Assembly: GCA_023819375.1 (NCBI GenBank) | Contig: JAMWDI010000003.1 | Span: 124,001-188,000 of the forward strand | DNA from: Candidatus Omnitrophota bacterium | GTDB lineage: Bacteria > Ratteibacteria > UBA8468 > B48-G9 > JAFGKM01 | Direction: 5' to 3' | Length of the DNA stretch: 64,000 bases | Notes under the pieces: model-generated | What the model was told of the DNA's origin: nothing | Databases searched by the model: none | What the model saw: the letters and a program-made list of their open reading frames with translations, nothing else | In this document: positions 25,121-34,507 of the stretch, one piece after another | How the letters are laid out: every line of letters begins with the position of its first letter | How positions within the stretch are numbered: the stretch's first letter is position 1 | Position numbers and translations under genes: made by a program

Positions 25121-26390
25121 GTTGAGACATAATAAAATCTATATACTAACGCCTATCTGTTTTTCTCTTTTTTCTTCTATTCTTTTTCTATAAAATGGAT
25201 TTGTTCTTACTGTCTGATATAATAATTCCTGTAATTTAACTATTTCTCTTTTAAGTCTACTGGATTTAATAAATTTGTATTGTTCAGTCAATTTTCTTTT
25301 TATTTCTTCATTTATTTCAGGACATTCCATAATCCTCTTATAAAGGGTTTTGGCTTTATCATATCTTTTTATTACTTTACTGCCTAATCTTTTCTTTTCT
25401 ATTAATTTCATCTGTGGTTGGAAAAAGTTTCTGTTTCATATTTCTAGTATCCAACCGTCTTCCTTACTATATGCCAGTTCTTTTGCTCTACATAACAATT
25501 GTCATTTTTCCTATAAGGTCTTGTTCTTGCAAATGTTATTTTATTTCTCTGACAATATCTTGTTAAATACAAATTTATATATCTGAATTTATACCTAATA
25601 TTGGAAAAGGAAATTGTTTTATTATCTTATTTAATCCTTCAAAAACTTTTTTGTGATTTATTCTTTACACATATTGTCTCTGTTCAACCAGTTAATATAT
25701 CTGTCGCATCAAGTGTCTGCACATATATCCCTTTTCCATCTCCTCCATTATGACTTACTAAATCCATCTCTATAAAACCCGCTCTTTTTTCGTCCCACTC
25801 ACTAAATGTCCTTATTGGTATCTGACTCTTTAATAAACTACCTGGTTTTGTCTTTTTCCCTCTTATTTCCCATTTCTTTTTCTCTTCTTTTAATATCCTA
25901 TCTATTGTCCGAGCACTTATCTTATTAAGTTTTCCCCTCGTCTCTTTATCTAATTTTATCTCATTATGCCTCTCTAAAACAGGTATTATATCCTTCATAT
26001 AATCTACCAATCTCTTACTACAGGGAAAGTCCAATATAGCCCATATCTTCTTTAATGCAACCAAGACATTCTCATCATAAATCTTTCTTTTACTTCTCTT
26101 TTTCAGTAAATTCCTTTCACCTATAAAAATAGTCCTTTTGCCATTATCATATACCAATACCTTCCTTCCGTAATTCCTTAAAACCCAACTGGCATAACAA
26201 CGATTATATCCTATCAAAGCAACTATCCCATCTAATATCTTTCCTTTCTCTTTTTTCTTCGCTTTTTGACACCTCTGTGCCATTATTTTTGTTATCTTCT
26301 TCCTCTCTGCCATCGTTAATTCCTCCATTTTTACCCCCTTGTTTTTCTTAACAAGGAGATGTTTTCCTATAGATTTCTATTTGACGCAAC
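25121..26390 (-). mobile_element. Decayed insertion sequence with degenerate inverted repeats
   Basis: An IS remnant of about 1.27 kb that carries one broken transposase. Its ends form degenerate terminal inverted repeats: 25121-25143 (GTTGAGAC to CTATA) and the inverted copy 26368-26390 (TATAGATTT to GCAAC) match at 17 of 23 positions, with nine consecutive matches at the inner edge. No clear target-site duplication can be seen. It lies next to a truncated DUF4258 gene, which it may have cut, and just upstream of the helicase-methylase cluster. Confidence 0.75.
25139..26328 (-). pseudogene. DDE-integrase-type transposase, inactivated
   Basis: The remnant reads as one transposase in pieces. 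Residues 1-214 are intact (26328 to about 25687): MAERKKITKIMAQR, the helical DNA-binding region CSKRLVDYMKDIIPVLERH and the start of the catalytic domain RAGFIEMDLVSHNGGDG. It then meets TGA where the family has TGW. The following stretch (about 25440-25680) still encodes TETICVKNKSQKS, then in another frame PFPILGINSD, RYCQRNKITFARTRPYRKN and CYVEQKNWHIVRKTVGY, but with stops and frameshifts. A last shift leads into FQPQMKLIEKKRLGSKV, which runs in frame to the end at 25139. At least one nonsense change, two frameshifts and small deletions make it non-functional. Confidence 0.88.
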
Positions 26391-26425
26391 GATTAATTTT
26401 CGTATAGAATTATTATGGCGCAATT

Positions 26426-26530
26426 TACGGAATTAATATAGAAAAAGATTTTGTAGAAAGAGTTGTATTAAATCCAGACAGATTAAGACAGGGATACGGG
26501 GATAAATTGATTGCACAAAAAAATGGATGA
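26426..26530 (+). pseudogene. DUF4258-like remnant (partner of DUF2283)
   Basis: A 34-codon open stretch without a start, reading INIEKDFVERVVLNPDR, GYGDKLIAQK and then a stop. It resembles the middle of small DUF4258 proteins, which usually sit directly before DUF2283 genes as toxin-antitoxin-like pairs. The 5' part is missing where the insertion-sequence end begins (26390), and the usual C-terminal beta region is lost because the frame stops inside the DUF2283 start. It therefore looks like a truncated, dead partner gene. Confidence 0.5.
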
Positions 26531-26738
26531 AAAAATAAAGTATAGTAAAGATGTTGACATTTTGACTATTGAGTTTTCAGAAAAACCAATAGAGTATGCA
26601 GAAGAAAAAGGAAACTTTATTATACATTTTTCAAAAGATGGAGATATAGTTTTATTAGAAATTCTTAATGCAAAAGATTTTTTATTAACTTCAACTGCTA
26701 CCATTTTAAAAGAATCAGAAGAAATTTTAATTGAATAA
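26523..26738 (+). CDS. DUF2283-family small protein
   Basis: A 71-residue protein with the DUF2283 pattern: KIKYSKDVDILTIEFSEKP near the N-terminus, then FIIHFSKDGDIVLLEILNAKDF. Such proteins are frequent next to DUF4258 genes and are presumed antitoxin-like, though biochemical proof is thin. The start is ATG 26523; an in-frame TTG at 26511 would add four residues. It overlaps the decayed DUF4258 remnant, so it is an orphan here. No good ribosome site is visible. Confidence 0.75.
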   Translation: MDEKIKYSKDVDILTIEFSEKPIEYAEEKGNFIIHFSKDGDIVLLEILNAKDFLLTSTATILKESEEILIE

Positions 26739-26985
26739 AACCTATAAAATTTAGATCCAATTTAACTCCAAAAGTCAGTATAATTTCAATATACACAATT
26801 TATATGTTTATATAATATCTGCCATTTATTTGAATTTAAATACAAAAAAATGAAGGATTATTAATATTAGTTTACAAAAAATTTATAAAAGAAATGAAAT
26901 CTGTTTATGAAAGTCCTTTAATTAGAATTTTTATACCTTAAAATATTTAAAACTTTACAAAAAACCGTGTGGAGATGTTTTCTTT

Positions 26986-27014
26986 TTGAAAATATTAAAC
27001 AAAGTTTATATAAT
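26986..27014 (+). promoter_or_regulatory. Strong promoter of the helicase-methylase cluster, near-leaderless
   Basis: TTGAAA (26986-26991), exactly 17 bases, then a perfect TATAAT (27009-27014). The helicase ATG at 27031 is 16 bases after the -10, so the transcript would start about 7-10 bases before the AUG, with no ribosome site in between. Confidence 0.65.
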
Positions 27015-27030
27015 ATAATTAATTTAAAAA

Positions 27031-30000
27031 ATGGCATTTATTACAAACAGAGGTAATGAAAATTTAGGAAAAAGATTAAAAGAACTTATAGAGAGAAGTG
27101 GTGAAATTAAGATTTTAACGGGATTTTTTTATTTTTCAGGAATTCAAGAATTATATGATACCTTAAAAAAATTAGACGAATCAGGTAAATTAAATAAAGA
27201 ATTTATTAAAATTCTTGTTGGACTTGAAGTTGATGAAGGAATAAATGGCCTTTATGAGTATAGAAAAGTCAGTAAAATTTATAATATAAACTTACTTAAA
27301 GATGATTTTTTAGCCTCTCTTAAAAAAGCATTTAATTCTCATGAACTTGACAAGAAAGAAGTTTATGAACAAGCAGAATTTTTTATAAAATTACTAGAAG
27401 AAGGAAAAATTATTATTAAGAAGACCAAAGAACCAACTCATGCAAAACTTTATCTTTTTAAGTTACAGGATAATATAACTCCAAGTTTATTTATTACAGG
27501 AAGTAGTAATTTAACAAAAGCAGGCCTTATTTCTCAAAATGAACTTAATGTTGAAATTAAAGATTTTGGTTTTGATGAAGCAGAAAAATTTTTTGATAAT
27601 TTTTGGACAACATCTATAGAATTAGAGCCCGATGATATTAAAAAAACTCTCCAACAAGAAACATTACTTAAAAAGGTTACACCATTTATTGCCTGGGCTT
27701 ATCTATTAAAACTTTATATTGATTTGCATACTGGGATAGTTTCCGAAGATAAAGAATATATTAAATACCTTTTAGAAAAATCTGGTTATAAACCTTACAA
27801 TTATGAAATTGAAGCAATTCTACAGGCAAAAAGGGTAATAGAAATCCATAATGGTGTTTTATTAAGTGATGTTACAGGGCTTGGTAAAACTATCATTGCT
27901 TGTATTGTGGCTAAACTTTTGAAGAAAAGAGGGATTGTCATATGCCCACCCCATCTTATTGGAGACGAAAATAAAGAATATGGTTGGAAAAAATATCTTG
28001 AAGATTTTAAATTACATGAATGGGAAGTTCGTTCTATTGGAAAATTGAATGAGGTTCTTGATTTTGTTAATAAGCATAAAGATATTGAGGTAGTTATTAT
28101 TGATGAAGGCCACAGATTTAGAAATGAAAATACAGAAAGGTTCCATTATCTTCATGAAATATGTAGAGGAAAACTTGTAATAATACTAACAGCAACACCA
28201 TTTAATAACAGACCATCTGATATATTTTCTCTTTTAAAATTATTTACAATACCTAAAAAATCAACAATAGTTCTTGATGAGGACTTAAAAAATAGATTTG
28301 ATTGGTATGAAAGTTTATTTAGAAAACTTTCATATATAAAGAATTATTACAAATCAAAAGATAAACAAAAAAGAGAGAGAGCAGAAAAGTATTATAATGA
28401 AATCTTTGGAGACAAAAAAATAGAAATTTCCAAAGTTCAAAACCAAGCAAGACAACTTGCAAAAACGATAAGGAGCATATTAGAACCAGTTGTTATAAGG
28501 AGAAATAGATTAGACCTTAAAAATTATGGAGAAGAAATTGATATATCAGAAGTTAAAGACCCAAAAGAACGCTTTTTTGAATTGACAAAAGAACAATCTA
28601 ATTTTTACGATGAAGTAATTGAAACATTTCTTGATATTGATAATGGTGGAAAATTTACAGGTGCAATATATATCCCTATAAAATATGAAAAAGGCTCTCT
28701 TTCTGATGATGAAATTGAAAAACTTCCTCCTGAAGAAAATTTTATGTATGTTTTCCAAAGGAATCTTTATGATTTTATGAGAAGATTATTAGTTAAAAGA
28801 TTTGAAAGTAGTTTTGGTGCATTTGAAGAAAGTATTAACCATTTTACAAATATTCATGAATCTGCTCTTAAATTCATAGATAAGACAAAAAAATTTATTC
28901 TAAATAGAAAACTTATGAAAGAAATTTTAGAACTGGAAGATGACGAGGAAATTTTGAAAAGATTAAAAGAATATGAAGAGGAACTTGAAAAGGGAGAGTT
29001 GGATAGTAAATATCATAAAATTTATGAAATAGACAAATTTAAATTTAAAGACAAATTTTTAGATGATTTAAAAAAAGACAAACAACTATTTGAAGATATA
29101 TTAAAAAAATTTCAAGATTTAAAACTTAAAGAAAATGACCCAAAAGTGGAAGAACTAATTAAATGTATAGAAGAATTTTTAAAAGATAGAAAAGTTGTAA
29201 TTTTTACTGAATATATTGATACTGCAAAATATCTTGAAGAAAAATTAGATAAATTTAAAGATATTATTCTTCCTGCATACGGGAATTTAAACAAATCAAC
29301 AATAAATGCAATCTATGAAAATTTTGATGCCCAGTATGAAAAACAAAAAGACCAATATAAAATACTTCTTGCAACTGATAAACTTTCAGAAGGTTTTAAT
29401 TTAAATAGAGCAGGTGTTGTTATAAACTATGATATCCCTTGGAATCCAGTAAGAGTTATTCAAAGAGTTGGAAGGATTAATAGAATTGCTAAAAAAGTTT
29501 ATGATGAAATCTACATAGTTAACTTCTTTCCAACTGAAAAAGGAGCGGATATTGTAAAATCAAGAGAGATTGCTCAAAACAAAATGTTTATGATTCATAA
29601 AGTTCTTGGAGAGGATGCCAAAATCTTTTCTCCCGATGAAGAACCACAGCCAGCACAATTGTATAGAAGATTAACAGAATATAGAGAAGAGGAAGAAGAA
29701 AGTTTCTTTACAAAAGTTAGAAAGGAATTTGAAAAAATTAAAAAAGAATATCCAGATGTTATAAAAGAGATTGAAAATATGCCATATAGAATAAAAGTTG
29801 CAAAAAATGGAGAAAAAGATGAGGTCTTTGTATTTATTAAAAAAGAAAATGACATTTTTATAGGATATAAAGATTATAATGAAAAAATGCCAGAAGTAGT
29901 AAGTTTTGACGAAATTTTTGACAAAGTAAAAGTTGAGAATAAAGACGAAAAATCTCTTCCTTTAAGTGAAAATTTCTGGCAAAATTATTACCAAATTATA

Positions 30001-30357
30001 GAAGAAAAAGAATTTAAAAAACTACATTTACCAAAAGGAATAGATACGTCAGAGAGGGCAAAAAATCTATTAAAATCACTTATTGATATTGAACAATTAA
30101 AACCTTATCAAAATTTTATTTCAACTATAATTGATGATATACAATATTTTGGGACTCTATCAGAATATATTCTTGGAGAGATTGCTGACTGGGAGAAATA
30201 CTATAAAGATGGAATATGGGAGATTGATAAAATTATTGAAAAAATTGAAAATTTAAAAGATGAAATAGGAGAAAATTTTCTTGAAAAAGCACAAAAATAT
30301 TTAAAAGATAAAAAGGAAACTGTTATAATAGCAATAGAAAATAGAAAAAATGCTTGA
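27031..30357 (+). CDS. PLD-nuclease/SNF2-type helicase fusion (putative defence protein)
   Basis: An 1108-residue ATP-dependent DNA motor with an N-terminal phospholipase-D-like domain. The HKD-type half-site is PTHAKLYLF (about residue 136), followed by TGSSNLTKAGLISQNELNVE. The helicase core has Walker A TGLGKTIIAC (about 284), the DExH box IIDEGHRF (about 357), motif III LTATPFNN (about 388), and in the second half FTEYIDTAKYLEEKL and QRVGRINRIAKK (about 812). A charged ~250-residue insert separates the two RecA lobes. The C-terminal ~200 residues are unassigned. It overlaps the methylase gene by eight bases. PLD-helicases of this type occur in phage-defence and restriction modules, so a restriction role is inferred. 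Confidence 0.85.
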   Translation: MAFITNRGNENLGKRLKELIERSGEIKILTGFFYFSGIQELYDTLKKLDESGKLNKEFIKILVGLEVDEGINGLYEYRKVSKIYNINLLKDDFLASLKKAFNSHELDKKEVYEQAEFFIKLLEEGKIIIKKTKEPTHAKLYLFKLQDNITPSLFITGSSNLTKAGLISQNELNVEIKDFGFDEAEKFFDNFWTTSIELEPDDIKKTLQQETLLKKVTPFIAWAYLLKLYIDLHTGIVSEDKEYIKYLLEKSGYKPYNYEIEAILQAKRVIEIHNGVLLSDVTGLGKTIIACIVAKLLKKRGIVICPPHLIGDENKEYGWKKYLEDFKLHEWEVRSIGKLNEVLDFVNKHKDIEVVIIDEGHRFRNENTERFHYLHEICRGKLVIILTATPFNNRPSDIFSLLKLFTIPKKSTIVLDEDLKNRFDWYESLFRKLSYIKNYYKSKDKQKRERAEKYYNEIFGDKKIEISKVQNQARQLAKTIRSILEPVVIRRNRLDLKNYGEEIDISEVKDPKERFFELTKEQSNFYDEVIETFLDIDNGGKFTGAIYIPIKYEKGSLSDDEIEKLPPEENFMYVFQRNLYDFMRRLLVKRFESSFGAFEESINHFTNIHESALKFIDKTKKFILNRKLMKEILELEDDEEILKRLKEYEEELEKGELDSKYHKIYEIDKFKFKDKFLDDLKKDKQLFEDILKKFQDLKLKENDPKVEELIKCIEEFLKDRKVVIFTEYIDTAKYLEEKLDKFKDIILPAYGNLNKSTINAIYENFDAQYEKQKDQYKILLATDKLSEGFNLNRAGVVINYDIPWNPVRVIQRVGRINRIAKKVYDEIYIVNFFPTEKGADIVKSREIAQNKMFMIHKVLGEDAKIFSPDEEPQPAQLYRRLTEYREEEEESFFTKVRKEFEKIKKEYPDVIKEIENMPYRIKVAKNGEKDEVFVFIKKENDIFIGYKDYNEKMPEVVSFDEIFDKVKVENKDEKSLPLSENFWQNYYQIIEEKEFKKLHLPKGIDTSERAKNLLKSLIDIEQLKPYQNFISTIIDDIQYFGTLSEYILGEIADWEKYYKDGIWEIDKIIEKIENLKDEIGENFLEKAQKYLKDKKETVIIAIENRKNA

Positions 30358-33300
30358 AGATAAAATTAACTCTCTTATTTCTGATTTTTCTAATGGTAAT
30401 CTTATTGCTTACCTTGAAGAAAAAAATAAGAATTTTACTTTTTACAAAGAAGATAAAAACCTACTTTCTTATCAGAGCGAAACTTTTAGTGAAATTTATA
30501 AAATTGCAGATATTAAACTTGAGGATGAAACAAATTTTGCAGTTTTCACTATAAGAACAACAAAGGAATTAACAGAAAGAAGCAGTAAAAAAAATCAATT
30601 TGAATTAGGTAAAAAAATCCTTAAAAATGAAGGTTTTGATGCTGGTTTTTTTGTTTTCTATGATGAAAATAAAAATTTTAGGTTTTCACTTATTCATTCA
30701 ATTTACAAAGGAACAAGAAGAGAATTTAGCCATTACAAAAGATATACCTATTATGTTGAAAAAGATGCACCTTACAGAACATTCAAAGAATCCTTATTTA
30801 AACTCCAATTAACTAATCTTGAAGGAGTAAAAGATGCTTTCAGTGTAGAAAAAGTTACTGATGAATTTTTTAGTGCATATAAATATGCTCTTTATGAGAT
30901 TATTATGAAAAATATATGGGGCAATAATATTACATATCAGCAGAAACACTCTTTTGCTCAACAATTACTTTCAAGAATAATGTTTATTTATTTTATCCAG
31001 AAAAAGGGTTGGCTAAAATGGAAAGGGTATGTTCAGGATAAGGCATATATTAAAAATTTATGGTTAAAGTATAAAGAGCAGAAAACTTCTAATGACAGTT
31101 TTTATTCTGTTTGGTTATCCAGTCTGTTCTTTGGTGCTTTTAATAAAAAATCTCAATTAATACACAAAAATTTGCCAGAAGAAATACAAGAATCTTTTAG
31201 AATAATGCCCTATTTAAATGGAGGATTGTTTTCAAAAACAGATTTAGATGAATTAGGTTTTGATGTTCCTGATTGGATTTTTGAATGGCTATTTGAGCCT
31301 GATGAGAAAGGTAGTGATAAAAGAAAAGGGTTTTTAGAAATATTTAACTTCACCACAGATGAGTCCCAGCCTTTAGATGTTGAAGTAGCAGTTGATCCTG
31401 AGATGCTTGGAAAAGTTTATGAGTCTTTAATCTCAGAAGAAGAAAGGGGAAAAGCAGGAATATTTTATACTCCAAGGGTTGAGATTGATTTTATGTGCAG
31501 AATTTCCCTTACAGAATACCTTGCGAGTGAGACAAAAATAAATAAAGAAAAGATTATTGATTTTATTTTTGACCCTCATAATAAAATTCTTCAATTTTCA
31601 GAAGAAGAATTAAAAGAGATAAGAGAAAAACTGGATAAGGTAAAAATTGTTGATCCAGCAGTTGGTTCAGCATCATTCCTTGTTGGTATGATGAATATCC
31701 TTGTAGAACTTCACTCAGTATTAACTGAAAAGATTGAAAAAAGAGAGGAAAACCTTTTTGCTTTAAAGCAAAGAATTATCCAGGAAAATCTCTATGGCGT
31801 TGATGTAAAGGATTGGGCTTGTATGGTTGGAGAATTAAGATTGTGGCTTTCTCTAATTATAGAAACTGAAGAAAAATATATGGATATCTATACAAAGCCA
31901 CTTTTACCAAATCTAAATTTTAAAATAAGGCAAGGCGATTCACTTGTTGAAGAAATTGGAGGAGTCCAGTTAAGTTTAAGAAGGGAAACTCCAAGATACT
32001 TACCAAAATCAATTGAAACAAAAATCAAAGAACTTATAGATAAGAAAAATGCCTTTTTCTCAGGTCAAAGAAGTGCAGATTTAAGAGAAATTGAAGAAAT
32101 TGAAAAACTTGAGCATGATATTTTTACTGAGATTTTGGAATCAAAAATTGAAGACTTTTCCAAAAAAATTGAAAATCTTGAAAAAAATAAAACAGATTTA
32201 GAAGGTCAAAAAGATGTTTTTGACAAAGAAGATGAAAAAGCCAAACAGGAAATAAAAAATATTGAATCTGAAATTGAAGAACTAATAAAAGAAAAAGAGA
32301 AATACAAATCAGGATTAGCGAATCTTAAACAAAAAGCCAAAAAGGATTACTTTCTTTGGGAGGTTGATTTCGCAGAAGTATTTGCTGAAAGAGGTGGTTT
32401 TGATATTGTGATAGGTAATCCTCCTTATGTAAGGCAGGAAATGATTGCGCCGCCTTTGGAAAACAAAAATAATTATACTGATGAGGAATGGAGAAAATTA
32501 AAAAGCGAATACAAAGAAAAACTTATTAACTCAGTTAAAAATATCTGGCCTTATGTTAAAAAGATAGATAAAAAAAGTGATTTATATGTTTACTTTTATT
32601 ATCATGGACTATCACTTTTAAAGCCAAAGGGAATTTTCTGTTTTATAAATTCAAATTCATGGCTTGATGTAGGTTATGGTGCAGGTCTTCAAGAATTTTT
32701 ATTAAAAAATATGAAGCCAATTTATATAATTGACAATTTAAAAAAGCGTTCCTTTAAAGAAAGTGATGTAAACACAGTTATTGTTTTAATCCAAAGACCA
32801 GAAAAAAAACTAGATGATTATACAATAAAATTTGTAGCCTTTAAAAAACCATTTGAAGATGTAATAAATGCAGAGGTTATAAAAAGAATTGAAAAGGCAA
32901 ATAAACCTATTTTTGATGATGAAGATTTTAGAATATTTCCAAAAACAAAAAGAGAGCTTCTGCTTGAAGGTGTTGAAGAGCCTGAAGAAGAAGGTTTAAT
33001 TAAAGACCCAGAACTACTTCTTTATATTGGCAACAAGTGGGGTGGAAAATATTTAAGGGCACCTGAAATTTATTTTAAAATTTTGGAAAAAGGAAAAGGG
33101 AAACTTGTAAAATTGGGAGATATTGCGGAGGTAAGGCGTGGCTTTACAACAGGTGCGAATGAATTCTTTTATCTTGAGCCAATTGGAATGACGGTAAAAG
33201 AGGTTGTGGAGATAGCAGAGAAAAATCCAGATACTTTAATTCCTGTAAAGAACAGTGCAGGCTGGGAAGGAGAAATTGAGGCAAAGTTTTTAAAACCAGT

Positions 33301-34003
33301 GATAAAAAGCTCAAGAGAGCTTAAAACAATAATTGTAAGACTTGAAGATTTAAATCACCTTGTCTTTATGTGCCATAAATCTGAAAAGGAATTGAGGGGA
33401 ACAAAGGCATTAGAATATATAAAATGGGGAGAAAAACAGAAATATCATGAATTGGAGACAATGAGAAATAGAAATCCTTGGTTTGCTCTGAATTTTAAAA
33501 TGACAAAAATTTTAATGTTAAGAGCAAGCGCTGATAGGCCAGCATTTTATATTTCTGAAAAAAGTATTTTTCATGATCAAACCTTTTATTCTGTAAATCT
33601 TAAAAATCAAGAATTTGAAGAAATTTTAGGAATGCTGTTTAATAATACTTTTACTAATTTTTTATCCAGGGAAATTGAAAGTGGTGCAAGTTCATCACTG
33701 GGGCAAGGAGTGAAATGGTCTGCGGTATATGAATCAAGAAGATTATTAGTATTAGTTCCGAACACAATACTAAAGAAGGACTTACCACTCATAAAAAGAA
33801 TGCCAAGCTCCATCTTCACCGAACTCGGTTTCGACCCAGATAAACCCATTCGTGAGCAGGAGCCAAATCCACTTCCTGACAGAAAAGTCCTTGATGATAT
33901 TGTCTTTGATGCCCTTGGCTTAACCGAAGAAGAAAGAAAAGAAGTTTACTGGTCAGTTGCAGAACTGGTAAAAAATAGATTAGAAAAAGCGAGGAGTGTA
34001 TGA
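30350..34003 (+). CDS. Giant Eco57I-type DNA adenine methylase
   Basis: A 1217-residue class I SAM-dependent DNA methyltransferase. The cofactor motif is IVDPAVGSASFLVGMM (about residue 434) and the N6-adenine catalytic motif is IGNPPYVRQ (about 689). GIFYTPRVEIDFMCR is the usual pre-motif helix. A long coiled coil (about 590-665) is inserted between motif I and NPPY. The N-terminal ~170 residues (AVFTIRTTKELTERS and DAGFFVFYDENKNFRFSLI) resemble the extra domain of type IIG-like and BREX/DISARM-associated methylases. The last ~300 residues probably read the DNA target (ADIAEVRRG is absent but GDIAEVRRGFTTGANEFFYL is similar). No specificity subunit is nearby. Its start overlaps the helicase stop. 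Confidence 0.9.
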   Translation: MLEDKINSLISDFSNGNLIAYLEEKNKNFTFYKEDKNLLSYQSETFSEIYKIADIKLEDETNFAVFTIRTTKELTERSSKKNQFELGKKILKNEGFDAGFFVFYDENKNFRFSLIHSIYKGTRREFSHYKRYTYYVEKDAPYRTFKESLFKLQLTNLEGVKDAFSVEKVTDEFFSAYKYALYEIIMKNIWGNNITYQQKHSFAQQLLSRIMFIYFIQKKGWLKWKGYVQDKAYIKNLWLKYKEQKTSNDSFYSVWLSSLFFGAFNKKSQLIHKNLPEEIQESFRIMPYLNGGLFSKTDLDELGFDVPDWIFEWLFEPDEKGSDKRKGFLEIFNFTTDESQPLDVEVAVDPEMLGKVYESLISEEERGKAGIFYTPRVEIDFMCRISLTEYLASETKINKEKIIDFIFDPHNKILQFSEEELKEIREKLDKVKIVDPAVGSASFLVGMMNILVELHSVLTEKIEKREENLFALKQRIIQENLYGVDVKDWACMVGELRLWLSLIIETEEKYMDIYTKPLLPNLNFKIRQGDSLVEEIGGVQLSLRRETPRYLPKSIETKIKELIDKKNAFFSGQRSADLREIEEIEKLEHDIFTEILESKIEDFSKKIENLEKNKTDLEGQKDVFDKEDEKAKQEIKNIESEIEELIKEKEKYKSGLANLKQKAKKDYFLWEVDFAEVFAERGGFDIVIGNPPYVRQEMIAPPLENKNNYTDEEWRKLKSEYKEKLINSVKNIWPYVKKIDKKSDLYVYFYYHGLSLLKPKGIFCFINSNSWLDVGYGAGLQEFLLKNMKPIYIIDNLKKRSFKESDVNTVIVLIQRPEKKLDDYTIKFVAFKKPFEDVINAEVIKRIEKANKPIFDDEDFRIFPKTKRELLLEGVEEPEEEGLIKDPELLLYIGNKWGGKYLRAPEIYFKILEKGKGKLVKLGDIAEVRRGFTTGANEFFYLEPIGMTVKEVVEIAEKNPDTLIPVKNSAGWEGEIEAKFLKPVIKSSRELKTIIVRLEDLNHLVFMCHKSEKELRGTKALEYIKWGEKQKYHELETMRNRNPWFALNFKMTKILMLRASADRPAFYISEKSIFHDQTFYSVNLKNQEFEEILGMLFNNTFTNFLSREIESGASSSLGQGVKWSAVYESRRLLVLVPNTILKKDLPLIKRMPSSIFTELGFDPDKPIREQEPNPLPDRKVLDDIVFDALGLTEEERKEVYWSVAELVKNRLEKARSV

Positions 34004-34497
34004 AATATTTAATCTATGCAGCTTATGGTTCGAATTTACTTAAAGAAAGATTTATTGTTTATATAAAAGGTGGCTATTTTGAGAATAGACATTATGAAGG
34101 TAGTTCTGATAAATCAGATCCGGAAGATTTAGGTTGGATATATGTTCCTCACAGATTATATTTTGCCAAGAAATCTCCTACATGGGATAATAAAGGGGTT
34201 GCTTTTTTATCTTGTAAAAAAGAGGAAAATCCAGAATATCATGCAATAGTTCGTTTATGGAAAATTTCTGAAAAACAATTTGAAGATTTACATAAGCAAG
34301 AGGGACTAAAATGGTATCATAAAATTATGTTGCTTGGAGAAAAAAATGGATTACTAATAAAAACATTTACAGGTTGCTGGGAAAATGAAAAACAAGAGCC
34401 TTCTGAAAAATATCTCAATATTATAAAAAAGGGATTAAAGGAAACAACCGATTGGAATGAACAAAAAATTGAAGAATATATCAAGAAGTTTTTGTAA
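34000..34497 (+). CDS. GGCT-like (gamma-glutamylcyclotransferase-fold) protein
   Basis: A 165-residue protein with the GGCT fold signature YAAYGSNL (residues 6-13) and the catalytic Glu in DLHKQEGLKWYHKI (Glu101), matching the D-x-QEG block of human GGCT. Members cyclise gamma-glutamyl or related amides to 5-oxoproline-type products, yet many bacterial ones have unknown substrates. It overlaps the methylase stop as ATGA, so it is co-translated with the defence-like pair. The link is odd for a metabolic enzyme and suggests a role in the same system, for example acting on a small molecule or on a modified protein end. That is inference. Confidence 0.8.
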   Translation: MKYLIYAAYGSNLLKERFIVYIKGGYFENRHYEGSSDKSDPEDLGWIYVPHRLYFAKKSPTWDNKGVAFLSCKKEENPEYHAIVRLWKISEKQFEDLHKQEGLKWYHKIMLLGEKNGLLIKTFTGCWENEKQEPSEKYLNIIKKGLKETTDWNEQKIEEYIKKFL

Positions 34498-34507
34498 ATC
34501 TATAAAA

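Noticed and set aside
27031-34003. Helicase-methylase pair as a type I R-M, BREX or DISARM system
   Set aside because: No HsdS-type specificity gene, no PglZ/BrxC, and no DrmB (DUF1998) in the window, so none of these names can be given; kept as an unassigned candidate.
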